This document shows, piece by piece, positions 1-6,099 of a stretch of 8,250 bases of DNA. Source of the stretch: Bacteroidota bacterium (GTDB lineage Bacteria; Bacteroidota; Bacteroidia; Bacteroidales; Bacteroidaceae); assembly GCA_023415545.1 (NCBI GenBank), contig JAEZKJ010000048.1, forward strand, positions 1 through 8,250, read 5' to 3'. A model generated the notes under the pieces. That model saw nothing but the letters and a program-made list of their open reading frames with translations, did no database searches and was not told the DNA's origin. How positions within the stretch are numbered: the stretch's first letter is position 1; each line of letters begins with the position of its first letter. The position numbers and the translations under genes are program-made.

Positions 1-3000
1 CTGCTGAAAGGTTTAGCTATGTAGTCGTCGGCTCCCTTTTTCAATCCCTCCACAACAGCCTCATGATTGCTTTTTGCTGTAAGCAGAACAAAAGGAATAC
101 CTGCAGTCTCAGGATTTTGTTTTACCATATTACAAAGATCATCTCCCTGAATACCCGGCATCATCACATCAGATAAAATGATATCCGGATAGTTCTCTTT
201 TAAATATTCAATAGCCTCTTCACCATCGGCTGCATCGACAACATTATACTCATTCTCGAAGCTCTTTTTCAGGTAGTATCTTAATGCATCGTTGTCCTCA
301 ACAATAAGTATAGTATCTGTGTCGGCATGATATATCGAGTTCTCATTAGCAAAAGTAGGGGTGATATCTTCATTCTCTTTTTTGATTATTGTCACTCTAT
401 CTGACTCGTGAGGTTTCTCATCTACTCTTTTGAAAGCAATAGTAAACTTAGTGCCTTTATTCTCTTCCGATTCAAACTTTATCTCTCCATTCAGCATCTT
501 TACAATTCGCTTCACCTGCAGTAATCCGAATCCTGTGCCAAACTCCTTCGAGTTACCCACATTCTCAGCACGGAATACACCATTGAATATCATCTTTTGC
601 TCCCTTTTGGGTATTCCTATGCCACTATCTTCTACCGATATTACAGCTTTACGATTGTTGCAACTTAACGACACCTTCACGCTGCCGTTCGATTGAGTAT
701 ATTTACAAGCATTCGATATAAGGTTATCCAAAAGCATGGATAACATCGATCTATCGGAGGTTATATATACTTCACTGTCGGGAAGTGACAGCGAGAGATG
801 CAACTGCTTCTTATCACAAACCGGTTGAAAAGCTGCTATCTCCTCCAAAAGCATATCATTTAATCCTATTGATATTAACTTAAGATTCTCACGGTATGTG
901 TCTACTCTCTCAAACTCGAGGAGTTTTGTTATAAGTTCATAAAGTTTGCGAGTGTTGCAGTGAGCCAATTTGAGCCGGTACATCACACTCTGTGGAAGAG
1001 AGTCATCTTTACAAAGATCTTCCAGTGGTGACATTATAAGTGTTACCGGTGTTCGGATATCGTGTGCAGTATTTATAAAGAAACGTATTTTATCCTCATC
1101 ATGTCTCTTCTGCATCTGGTTATTTTTAAAGCGAAGAAACATGAATACCATATATGCGAATATGCATATATAGCCTGCACATGCCCATAAAGATCTCCAC
1201 CAGGGCTGTGATACCTCTATTATTACGGCTCTCTCGGAAATAGAGTGGCCGTCGCTGCGCCTGATGCTCCTCACTTTAAATTTATACGACCCCGGGGTGA
1301 TATTACTATATCTCACGACTCCGTCGGGTGAGGGCTTGCTCCATGATTTTTCATACCCTTCCAAAATATATTGATAGACTATATCTCTTTGATACCGATA
1401 GTTTATTGATTCAAAAGATATTTGAAACGAGTTCTCTTCATAATTCAACTCTACACTTCCTTTATCGAGCATCTCCCTTATTATAGGTGATTTAATCATT
1501 TTCTGCTGCTCATCAGGATACTCTATTGTTATATCGGTGAAGTTAAGAGGCGCATTATAGTCGGTAGGAGTGATTGCATCGGGTGATATCATCACCACAC
1601 CATTTGTTGAGCCATAAGCAAATTTACCATCATCCATAAGGCAGAATGATGATTTGTTATACTCTTTGTCTATGTCACCAATATAGTTCAGACTCGACAC
1701 TTTATTGTTGTCAATTACAGCCAATCCCTTGCCGGTACTTGCCCACAATCTCCCTTTATAGTCATATTGTAGTGAATATACATCGTTCGATGGCAATCCA
1801 TCTTTAGTAGATATTACTTTTAAAAGACCTTTTTCAGTATCATAAAGATTTATCCCTCCACCTTCGGTAGCCAACCATACCGTTCCATCACTGTTAAAGA
1901 GCATTGATACAATATATGCACTGGCATTAAGGTTGTAGTACTCTTGCGAACTTGACAAATGTTTTATCTCCCCGGTAGTTTTGTTGATGATATAGAATCC
2001 GTTCACAGTAGCTACAGCAACCCGGTTTTTACTGACCGGGTGTATCGATTGCACCCAATTGATATCATATTTGTGCATCTTCCTGTTTCCCTTTTCCACT
2101 CTCATCAATGCACCGTCGAGACCTCCCAACCATATATCACTCTCCATGTCACTCACTATGGAGTAAATATAGTTTGTATAGAGGCTGTTTTGCTGTTTTG
2201 TGAGATGTCGCTTGATATTTCCATCTCTATCCAAAATATATACACCATCTCCATATGTACCTACCCACACCTCATTACCCAAGTGGGATAGGGTGATAGC
2301 TACCGAACCCTTTAACAGATGTCGCCAACTGTTTGTCTCACTGTTACATATACTGATACCCGAATCGGTGGCATACCACACCACACTGCCGCTTATCTGC
2401 AAAATATCATTAACATTATTATTTGCCGGCGAGTGTTGGTTGCCCTTTTCGTGAACTAGTGTAGATATGGGATATCTCAGTCGGATAGCTATTGATATGC
2501 CACCAGTATAACTGCCTATCCATAGGTTATCCTGTCTGTCTTTCATCACTGCATATACACCATTTCCACGCAGATAGATATTTGTTCTCTTCTCCTGTGT
2601 ATTCATTAACAGGTTTATCTCTTTTTGACTCTTGTCGATGGCGAAAACACCACCTCCATCAATGCCTGCAATGATACTGTTTTTATCGTATGCAGTAAGC
2701 GCTCGCACCGGCTTCTTTATATCGCTATATATACTTTTCAGTTGATATAACTTTTTCGACCTCATCTCTATCGAAAATATGCCACTGTTGAATGTACCAA
2801 ACCAAAGCGTCGCTCTCTCTTTATCATAAAGCATTGATTGCACATCTTCACCTTGGTGAATAGTCTCTATCGCTTTACCATCGGCATCAACCTTCAATAA
2901 TGAGTTTGAGCTCCCCACAAAGAGGCTCTCACCATCCGAAATAATCCTGTTTACATATATATCTTTGACAATATGAGTTATAGCTCCATTTTTCTCTCTT

Positions 3001-3467
3001 TTGAAAAGACCTTTGTTAAGTCCTAACCAAAAATTGCCCTTTTCGTCAATAAATATATTGTTAAGGATAAGGTCACTCATCGATTCACCCAGATAAACCA
3101 TCTGCTCGAATAAGTCGTGCTCTTTGGAGTATTTGAAAATTCGTCCTACATTATCATAAGCCCATACTCCATACTTCTTATCGTAGAGAAGATATACCCG
3201 TCGTCCGGCCATATCACCATAGTTATCGCTACCTTGCAGTATATAACTCTTTACAACAGTACCATTGTACCTGTCGACTCCAATTTTCGTAGCAATCCAA
3301 ACGGCATCTTTATCATCTTGGACAATTGAAAAGACTCTTTCATTGCTCAGTCCCTCAGGGTATCCTACATATCTTATATCAAACATCCAGTTTTTTACCT
3401 CTGCATTTGTGGAAAGGGATATGAAAAAGAATAGTGCAAATAATGTGTATTTTATAGTAAAGTGCAT
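1..3467 (-). CDS. Hybrid two-component system sensor kinase/response regulator (Reg_prop, Y_Y_Y, HisKA, HATPase, REC), partial
   Basis: This protein senses a periplasmic signal and relays phosphate from His to Asp within one polypeptide spanning the inner membrane. 1155 codons are visible and uninterrupted; the C-terminus lies beyond base 1. In order: signal peptide (1-22, cleavage after STNA); a long beta-propeller region (about 30-650) with recurring Reg_prop motifs such as VWIAT (W57), NLWIG (W316), VWLAT (W531) and LWAST (W575); Y_Y_Y domain (about 675-735); one membrane helix (about 759-778); HisKA H-box AHDIRTP with phospho-acceptor His802; HATPase with N-box DNLISNA (914-920), G1 DSGIGIP (947) and G2 GTGFGL (977-982); receiver with acidic pocket E1057/D1058, acceptor Asp1100 in SDVMMPG and Lys1152. 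All catalytic residues are present, so it should be active. Family members usually end in an AraC-type helix-turn-helix, expected just outside the window. Such regulators often control polysaccharide-use loci; the ligand cannot be read from sequence. The only neighbour in view is the divergent barrel gene. Confidence 0.96.
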   Translation of the reverse strand, partial: MHFTIKYTLFALFFFISLSTNAEVKNWMFDIRYVGYPEGLSNERVFSIVQDDKDAVWIATKIGVDRYNGTVVKSYILQGSDNYGDMAGRRVYLLYDKKYGVWAYDNVGRIFKYSKEHDLFEQMVYLGESMSDLILNNIFIDEKGNFWLGLNKGLFKREKNGAITHIVKDIYVNRIISDGESLFVGSSNSLLKVDADGKAIETIHQGEDVQSMLYDKERATLWFGTFNSGIFSIEMRSKKLYQLKSIYSDIKKPVRALTAYDKNSIIAGIDGGGVFAIDKSQKEINLLMNTQEKRTNIYLRGNGVYAVMKDRQDNLWIGSYTGGISIAIRLRYPISTLVHEKGNQHSPANNNVNDILQISGSVVWYATDSGISICNSETNSWRHLLKGSVAITLSHLGNEVWVGTYGDGVYILDRDGNIKRHLTKQQNSLYTNYIYSIVSDMESDIWLGGLDGALMRVEKGNRKMHKYDINWVQSIHPVSKNRVAVATVNGFYIINKTTGEIKHLSSSQEYYNLNASAYIVSMLFNSDGTVWLATEGGGINLYDTEKGLLKVISTKDGLPSNDVYSLQYDYKGRLWASTGKGLAVIDNNKVSSLNYIGDIDKEYNKSSFCLMDDGKFAYGSTNGVVMISPDAITPTDYNAPLNFTDITIEYPDEQQKMIKSPIIREMLDKGSVELNYEENSFQISFESINYRYQRDIVYQYILEGYEKSWSKPSPDGVVRYSNITPGSYKFKVRSIRRSDGHSISERAVIIEVSQPWWRSLWACAGYICIFAYMVFMFLRFKNNQMQKRHDEDKIRFFINTAHDIRTPVTLIMSPLEDLCKDDSLPQSVMYRLKLAHCNTRKLYELITKLLEFERVDTYRENLKLISIGLNDMLLEEIAAFQPVCDKKQLHLSLSLPDSEVYITSDRSMLSMLLDNLISNACKYTQSNGSVKVSLSCNNRKAVISVEDSGIGIPKREQKMIFNGVFRAENVGNSKEFGTGFGLLQVKRIVKMLNGEIKFESEENKGTKFTIAFKRVDEKPHESDRVTIIKKENEDITPTFANENSIYHADTDTILIVEDNDALRYYLKKSFENEYNVVDAADGEEAIEYLKENYPDIILSDVMMPGIQGDDLCNMVKQNPETAGIPFVLLTAKSNHEAVVEGLKKGADDYIAKPFS

Positions 3468-3483
3468 AAGTCTAGTATCTACT

Positions 3484-3514
3484 CAAATATATGAATTTGT
3501 TTTAATATGACAAC
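3484..3514 (-). promoter_or_regulatory. Predicted sigma-ABfr-type promoter of the hybrid sensor kinase
   Basis: Read on the minus strand, GTTG (3511-3514, three of four matches to TTTG) is followed after 19 bp by TATATTTG (3484-3491), a perfect TAnnTTTG -7 box. The start codon at 3467 is 16 bp beyond the -7 box, so the predicted leader is only about 10 nt, and no Shine-Dalgarno site is visible. The call rests on the known Bacteroides consensus; the transcription start is inferred. Confidence 0.65.
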
Positions 3515-3522
3515 ATCTTTTA

Positions 3523-3554
3523 TTTGTTTCTATATTAGGATTAACATATATTTG
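3523..3554 (+). promoter_or_regulatory. Predicted sigma-ABfr-type promoter of the PagL-like barrel gene
   Basis: TTTG (3523-3526), a 20-bp spacer and TATATTTG (3547-3554) match the Bacteroides consensus fully at both boxes. The ATG at 3574 lies 19 bp beyond the -7 box, so the leader should be about 13 nt. The -33 box is only 8 bp from the -33 box of the divergent kinase promoter, so one bound protein could affect both. Confidence 0.75.
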
Positions 3555-3573
3555 TGGGCAGATAATAGAAAAG

Positions 3574-4818
3574 ATGAAAAACATAAAATATTATTATAAT
3601 TTCGTAGATGAGAAACTTTCCATTTTTTTTATTGTGCTGATGAGCATAACCAATGGCTTTGCCCAAACCGACACACTGCGCAGTTCCTCTATACATCATC
3701 AATTGGAATTTAATATTGCTCCGGGCCTTCTCTTTCAAACGACAGATTTTTTCAAAGGAGTAAATTCATATGGTAAACCGATGGATAAATCTATCTCTTA
3801 CCATCTGAAATATGGTTTTCGTTTTCCTGAAGATTCCTATTTTGGCCATCTTTACCCAAAAACATATCAAGGAATAGGTATCTCTCTCTTCGATTTTTAT
3901 AATTACACTGATCTAGGCCGACCGGTATCTGTATATCTCTATCAAGGTTCACCTATTTTCACTCTCAATAAATCACTCTCTTTGGATTATGAGTGGAATT
4001 TCGGCCTCTCTTTTGGGTGGAAAGAGTATGATTATAACCACAATCCATATAATACTGTGGTTGGCTCACGCTTGAATGCCTACATAAACTTAGGTTTCTA
4101 TCTCAATTACCAACTGTCATCAAATTTAAAATTCAAACTTGGAGGCGATATGACTCACTTTTCCAATGGTAATACAAAGTATCCCAATGGTGGTGTAAAC
4201 TCTGTTTCCTTACGAGGAGGTTTGACATACTGTTTTGACACTAATTATTCTAAATCCTCAAGTTCAAACATCCCTGTGGCAACTTTCAAACCCTATTGGA
4301 ACTATGATTTGATGATATATGGAGCCACTCGTTTCAAAGGTATTCCCGATGAAAACTATCTTGTGCCGGGTAAGTTTGCCATAGTAGGCATGAATTTCTC
4401 TCCTATGTATAACTTCTCAAAATATTTCCGAGCAGGTGTCTCGGTAGATCTTGATTATGATGAGAGTGCAAATCTCGAGAATCATATAGCCGGAACAAAC
4501 GATGATCATCACTATACCTTCTATCGCCAGCCTTTCAGTGAGCGTTTTGCTGTAGGACTTTCGGCACGTGCAGAATTTGTTATGCCCATCTTCTCAATAA
4601 ACTTTGGTTTAGGTAACGACATATTATATCATGCCGACAGTACACGAGGTTTTTACCAAATGCTTGCACTCAAAACAAGCATAACACGTAATGTGTATAT
4701 AAATATAGGCTATCAACTTAGCCAGTTTCACTTGCCGAAGAACCTCATGATAGGTCTTGGTTACCGTTTTTACAATAAAAAAGAGCCTAAAAAGGCTCTC
4801 CCAGATATTTTACGATGA
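3574..4818 (+). CDS. Outer-membrane beta-barrel, acyloxyacyl hydrolase / lipid A 3-O-deacylase-like (PagL-type)
   Basis: Likely an outer-membrane barrel that removes an acyl chain from lipid A, or a relative of such enzymes. The N-terminus is a signal peptide (1 to about 31: hydrophobic run LSIFFIVLMS, then NGFAQ). The rest is alternating hydrophobic/aromatic beta strands rich in Tyr, Phe and Gly. The diagnostic feature is THFSNGN: His195 and Ser197 fit the His-x-Ser catalytic pair of PagL (His126/Ser128 in Pseudomonas aeruginosa). The position of the third PagL residue (Glu140, His+14) is Asn209 here. At 414 residues it is far longer than PagL (about 150 mature residues) but similar to Bacteroidota proteins annotated acyloxyacyl hydrolase, which carry extra strands. 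The barrel appears to end at the LGYRF motif (Phe399), followed by a 15-residue Lys-rich tail that overlaps the convergent gene. It is transcribed divergently from the hybrid kinase. Family assignment is fairly secure; enzymatic activity and substrate are inferred. Confidence 0.8.
   Translation: MKNIKYYYNFVDEKLSIFFIVLMSITNGFAQTDTLRSSSIHHQLEFNIAPGLLFQTTDFFKGVNSYGKPMDKSISYHLKYGFRFPEDSYFGHLYPKTYQGIGISLFDFYNYTDLGRPVSVYLYQGSPIFTLNKSLSLDYEWNFGLSFGWKEYDYNHNPYNTVVGSRLNAYINLGFYLNYQLSSNLKFKLGGDMTHFSNGNTKYPNGGVNSVSLRGGLTYCFDTNYSKSSSSNIPVATFKPYWNYDLMIYGATRFKGIPDENYLVPGKFAIVGMNFSPMYNFSKYFRAGVSVDLDYDESANLENHIAGTNDDHHYTFYRQPFSERFAVGLSARAEFVMPIFSINFGLGNDILYHADSTRGFYQMLALKTSITRNVYINIGYQLSQFHLPKNLMIGLGYRFYNKKEPKKALPDILR
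4777..4799 (-). terminator. Intrinsic terminator of the DUF4248 gene
   Basis: On the minus strand a perfect 6-bp stem AGAGCC/GGCTCT (4794-4799 with 4782-4787) with loop TTTTTA is followed directly by a run of T ending in ATTG (4782 down to 4773). This is a textbook Rho-independent signal in that direction. On the plus strand the hairpin is followed by CCCAG, so it should not terminate the barrel transcript. The DUF4248 stop codon (TAG, 4789-4787) lies inside the hairpin. Confidence 0.85.
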
Positions 4819-5011
4819 CCTCCACCTCTCTCTTCAGGAACGAGTGTCGGTTATGATTATATCCTATACAATTTAATTCATTACACAACTCTTTGTTAGC
4901 CTTTAACCAGCGATTGAAACTGGTTAATGTTGAATGATCCGATGCCCTGTTGGGACAGTAGTACGCTGCAAGTTCCAGTTTAGTGTAGGTTTTACTCTTA
5001 AATTCTTCCAT
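4787..5011 (-). CDS. DUF4248 family small protein
   Basis: A 74-residue cytoplasmic protein without signal peptide or membrane segment. It matches the DUF4248 pattern as I know it: an N-terminal KTYTKLELAAYYCP stretch, a central TSFNRWLKANKEL segment and a C-terminal REVEVIVKYLGEPF ending in the characteristic LGEP. The N-terminal ELA-x2-Y-x-P arrangement and the following Trp helix look like a small helix-turn-helix unit, which would fit a DNA-binding role; the family has no established function, so this is inference. The start at 5011 is chosen because homologues begin a few residues before the KTYTKLELA segment; an in-frame ATG at 5065 would add 18 residues that do not fit the family. It is divergent from the HU-like gene and overlaps the end of the barrel gene by 32 bp. 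Confidence 0.82.
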   Translation of the reverse strand: MEEFKSKTYTKLELAAYYCPNRASDHSTLTSFNRWLKANKELCNELNCIGYNHNRHSFLKREVEVIVKYLGEPF

Positions 5012-5034
5012 ATTTGTTAAGGTTATTGTACCTT

Positions 5035-5066
5035 TAAATATAGCAAAAACATTCCATAAATACAAT
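5035..5066 (-). promoter_or_regulatory. Possible promoter of the DUF4248 gene
   Basis: On the minus strand ATTG (5063-5066) is followed after 20 bp by TATATTTA (5035-5042). Each box has one mismatch to TTTG and TAnnTTTG. The ATG at 5011 would be reached after about 15-20 nt, similar to the other short leaders here. It is the best candidate in the gap but not a strong one. Confidence 0.35.
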
Positions 5067-5113
5067 TAATAAGGAGAAAAATAGTAACAAAAAGTAATAA
5101 GTTAACATAACTT

Positions 5114-5139
5114 CTCACACTCTCTCACACCTGCTCACA
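5114..5139. repeat. Three CTCACA direct repeats at exact 10-bp intervals
   Basis: CTCACA occurs at 5114-5119, 5124-5129 and 5134-5139. The first two copies are embedded in the longer match TCTCACAC. The spacing is about one helical turn, so all copies face the same side of the DNA. They end 29 bp before the -7 box of the HU-like gene, where a -33 box is missing, which is the usual place for activator sites. Confidence 0.6.
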
Positions 5140-5164
5140 AATGCTCCGGATGGCTATTTTGGCT

Positions 5165-5201
5165 ATACTATATTTGTCATGTGATCACAGAAATATAGTA
5201 T
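5165..5201. promoter_or_regulatory. Nested palindromes over the predicted transcription start: candidate operator of the HU-like gene
   Basis: An 11-bp perfect inverted repeat, ATACTATATTT (5165-5175) and AAATATAGTAT (5191-5201), encloses a perfect 10-bp palindrome TGTGATCACA (5180-5189). The centres (5183 and 5184.5) nearly coincide and fall at the expected transcription start. The left outer arm contains most of the -7 box. TGTGA/TCACA resembles Crp-Fnr half-sites, but they abut here instead of being 6 bp apart. A repressor or autoregulatory site is the simplest reading. Confidence 0.55.
5169..5176 (+). promoter_or_regulatory. -7 box of the HU-like gene promoter
   Basis: TATATTTG is a perfect TAnnTTTG element. 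No TTTG lies 19-21 bp upstream (that stretch reads about CTCCGGA), so the promoter seems to lack a good -33 box and may depend on an activator. The predicted leader to the ATG at 5224 is about 40 nt and ends in an A-rich stretch typical of Bacteroides translation starts. Confidence 0.6.
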
Positions 5202-5223
5202 TAACCAATTAAAAATTAAAGTT

Positions 5224-5664
5224 ATGACAAAAAAAGTTTCTTACAGGGTGATAGGTCGTCATTCAATCCCTGGCGATAAAGAGTCACAAATTAAGTATTA
5301 TGCTTCAGTAAATTCACGTGGCGACATCTCAACCAACGAGATGGCCCAACGTATGCAAGTTGAATGTACTCTCACCAAAGCCGATATCGTGGCTGTATTG
5401 GCTGCACTTGAAAATGTAATTGTCGATTCTCTAAAAAATGGAGAGATCGTTCGTCTTGCCGACCTAGGTTATTTGAGCATAGGTATAAATAGTAAGGGAG
5501 TTCCTATGGAGAAGGATTTTAATTCCACTCTTATCAAAGGTGCCCACATTAAGTTTCGCCCGGGTAAGGCACTAAACTCTTTCTTAAAGGAGTTATCATA
5601 TTACAAACTTAACCCATTACCAGGTGAGGAGGAGCCTGCAGAGGTAGAAGACCCGGTTGTTTAA
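5224..5664 (+). CDS. HU-like DNA-binding protein (HU-HIG / IHF-HU superfamily, Bacteroidales type)
   Basis: A 146-residue basic protein predicted to bind and bend DNA in the nucleoid, or to act as a local regulator. The fold is recognisable: an N-terminal strand region with YYASVNSRGDIS (about 25-36), an HU-type helical pair containing NEMAQRM and LTKADIVAVLAALENVIVDSL (about 38-71), then the typical GEIVRLADLGYLSIGINSKG hairpin (about 73-92) and a KGAHIKFRPG segment (about 104-113) corresponding to the DNA-contacting arm and RPG-like motif of HU. The last 14 residues are acidic (PGEEEPAEVEDP), an extension absent from classical 90-residue HU. The gene is divergent from DUF4248 and is followed 19 bp later by a 40-codon ORF without an intervening terminator, so the two probably share an mRNA. 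In Bacteroides such HU-like genes are commonly paired with DUF4248. Family confident; specific role unknown. Confidence 0.88.
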   Translation: MTKKVSYRVIGRHSIPGDKESQIKYYASVNSRGDISTNEMAQRMQVECTLTKADIVAVLAALENVIVDSLKNGEIVRLADLGYLSIGINSKGVPMEKDFNSTLIKGAHIKFRPGKALNSFLKELSYYKLNPLPGEEEPAEVEDPVV

Positions 5665-5683
5665 TCTTTAAAAAAAATGATGT

Positions 5684-5806
5684 ATGGAGAGATTTTTTAT
5701 CAAGCTTTTAGAAGTCCTGCTCGTGTTATTACGTTTTAAAAAAAGAGGTTCTAAGCAGGAGGATGAGAAGGATGAAGAGGATAAGATAGATTCTTCAGGC
5801 GAATAA
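5684..5806 (+). CDS. Small amphipathic/acidic protein, 40 residues, unknown function
   Basis: This ORF is too short for usual gene calling. It begins at ATG 5684 (an in-frame TGA lies immediately upstream, so no earlier start exists) and ends at TAA 5806. Residues 1-17 (MERFFIKLLEVLLVLLR) form a strongly hydrophobic or amphipathic helix long enough to enter or lie on a membrane; next comes a basic patch (RFKKRGSK) and then an acidic tail (QEDEKDEEDKID). This layout suggests a membrane-associated small protein with the charged tail in the cytoplasm. Support for reality: position between the HU-like gene and a terminator, a sharp non-random charge pattern, and no competing ORF. Bacteroides HU-like genes are often followed by a very short protein (named smalltalk in some annotations) and an amidase; this sequence does not clearly match that family. 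A type I toxin-like peptide is an alternative, without direct support. Confidence 0.6.
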   Translation: MERFFIKLLEVLLVLLRFKKRGSKQEDEKDEEDKIDSSGE

Positions 5807-5812
5807 AATGAT

Positions 5813-5845
5813 GAGGCCGTGTTACATTTATTTTGACACGGCCTC
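5813..5845 (+). terminator. Hairpin terminator after the HU-like / small-protein unit
   Basis: A perfect 10-bp stem, GAGGCCGTGT (5813-5822) with ACACGGCCTC (5836-5845), encloses a 13-nt loop. The following TATCTCTCCTTCATT is pyrimidine-rich but has no clean T run, so efficiency may be moderate. It starts 6 bp after the small ORF's stop codon and separates this unit from the DUF3575 operon. Confidence 0.7.
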
Positions 5846-5910
5846 TATCTCTCCTTCATTATTTATTGCAAACATAGTAAATCCATGTTTTAATATAATT
5901 TTTTATTTTA

Positions 5911-5941
5911 TTTGTAAATTAAATAATTACTTTTAATTTTG
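5911..5941 (+). promoter_or_regulatory. Predicted sigma-ABfr-type promoter of the DUF3575 operon
   Basis: TTTG (5911-5914), a 19-bp spacer and TAATTTTG (5934-5941) match the Bacteroides promoter consensus at both boxes. Predicted transcription start is near 5948. Confidence 0.65.
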
Positions 5942-5945
5942 TAAT

Positions 5946-6099
5946 AATAGATTACGTCACTGTCTATAATATTTAAGGCAACTGATGATAAATCTATTTT
6001 TACATTTTGAGTTCAAAAGATAATTGAAAAACATCCTGTTCTGGTAGTTGTTAAGAGAGTGTGTAGGTCGATACAGGAAAAAGGTTATTAGGTTTACAT
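5946..6099 (+). other. Long untranslated leader of the DUF3575 operon
   Basis: If the promoter is placed correctly, about 150 nt precede the ATG at 6100, against 10-40 nt for the other genes here. No ORF is supported in it. It holds an 8-bp inverted repeat, AATAGATT (5946-5953) and AATCTATT (5991-5998), and a purine stretch AGGAAAAAGG (about 6075-6084) about 16 nt before the start codon that could act as a distant ribosome-binding site. No known riboswitch is recognised. Confidence 0.35.

Noticed and set aside
3623..3630. T8 tract in the barrel gene's signal peptide (and a similar T8 at 6146-6153 in the DUF3575 gene) as a slippage switch.
   Set aside because: Both arise from Phe-Phe codons in hydrophobic signal peptides in AT-rich DNA; a run of eight is weak evidence for phase variation.
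3541..3738. Minus-strand 65-codon ORF over the divergent promoter and the start of the barrel gene.
   Set aside because: It runs antisense to the barrel signal peptide and across both promoters, with no family resemblance.
5012..5065. An 18-residue longer start for the DUF4248 protein.
   Set aside because: The added residues do not fit the family, and the extension would run through the candidate promoter.
5165..5201. Invertible (phase-variable) promoter flanked by inverted repeats, as in Bacteroides capsule loci.
   Set aside because: The segment between the arms is only 15 bp; known invertible promoters span roughly 100 bp or more, and no invertase gene is in view.
5677..5742. A 21-codon ORF starting at tandem ATGs just after the HU-like gene.
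   Set aside because: It overlaps the 40-codon ORF in another frame, ends early and shows no meaningful composition.
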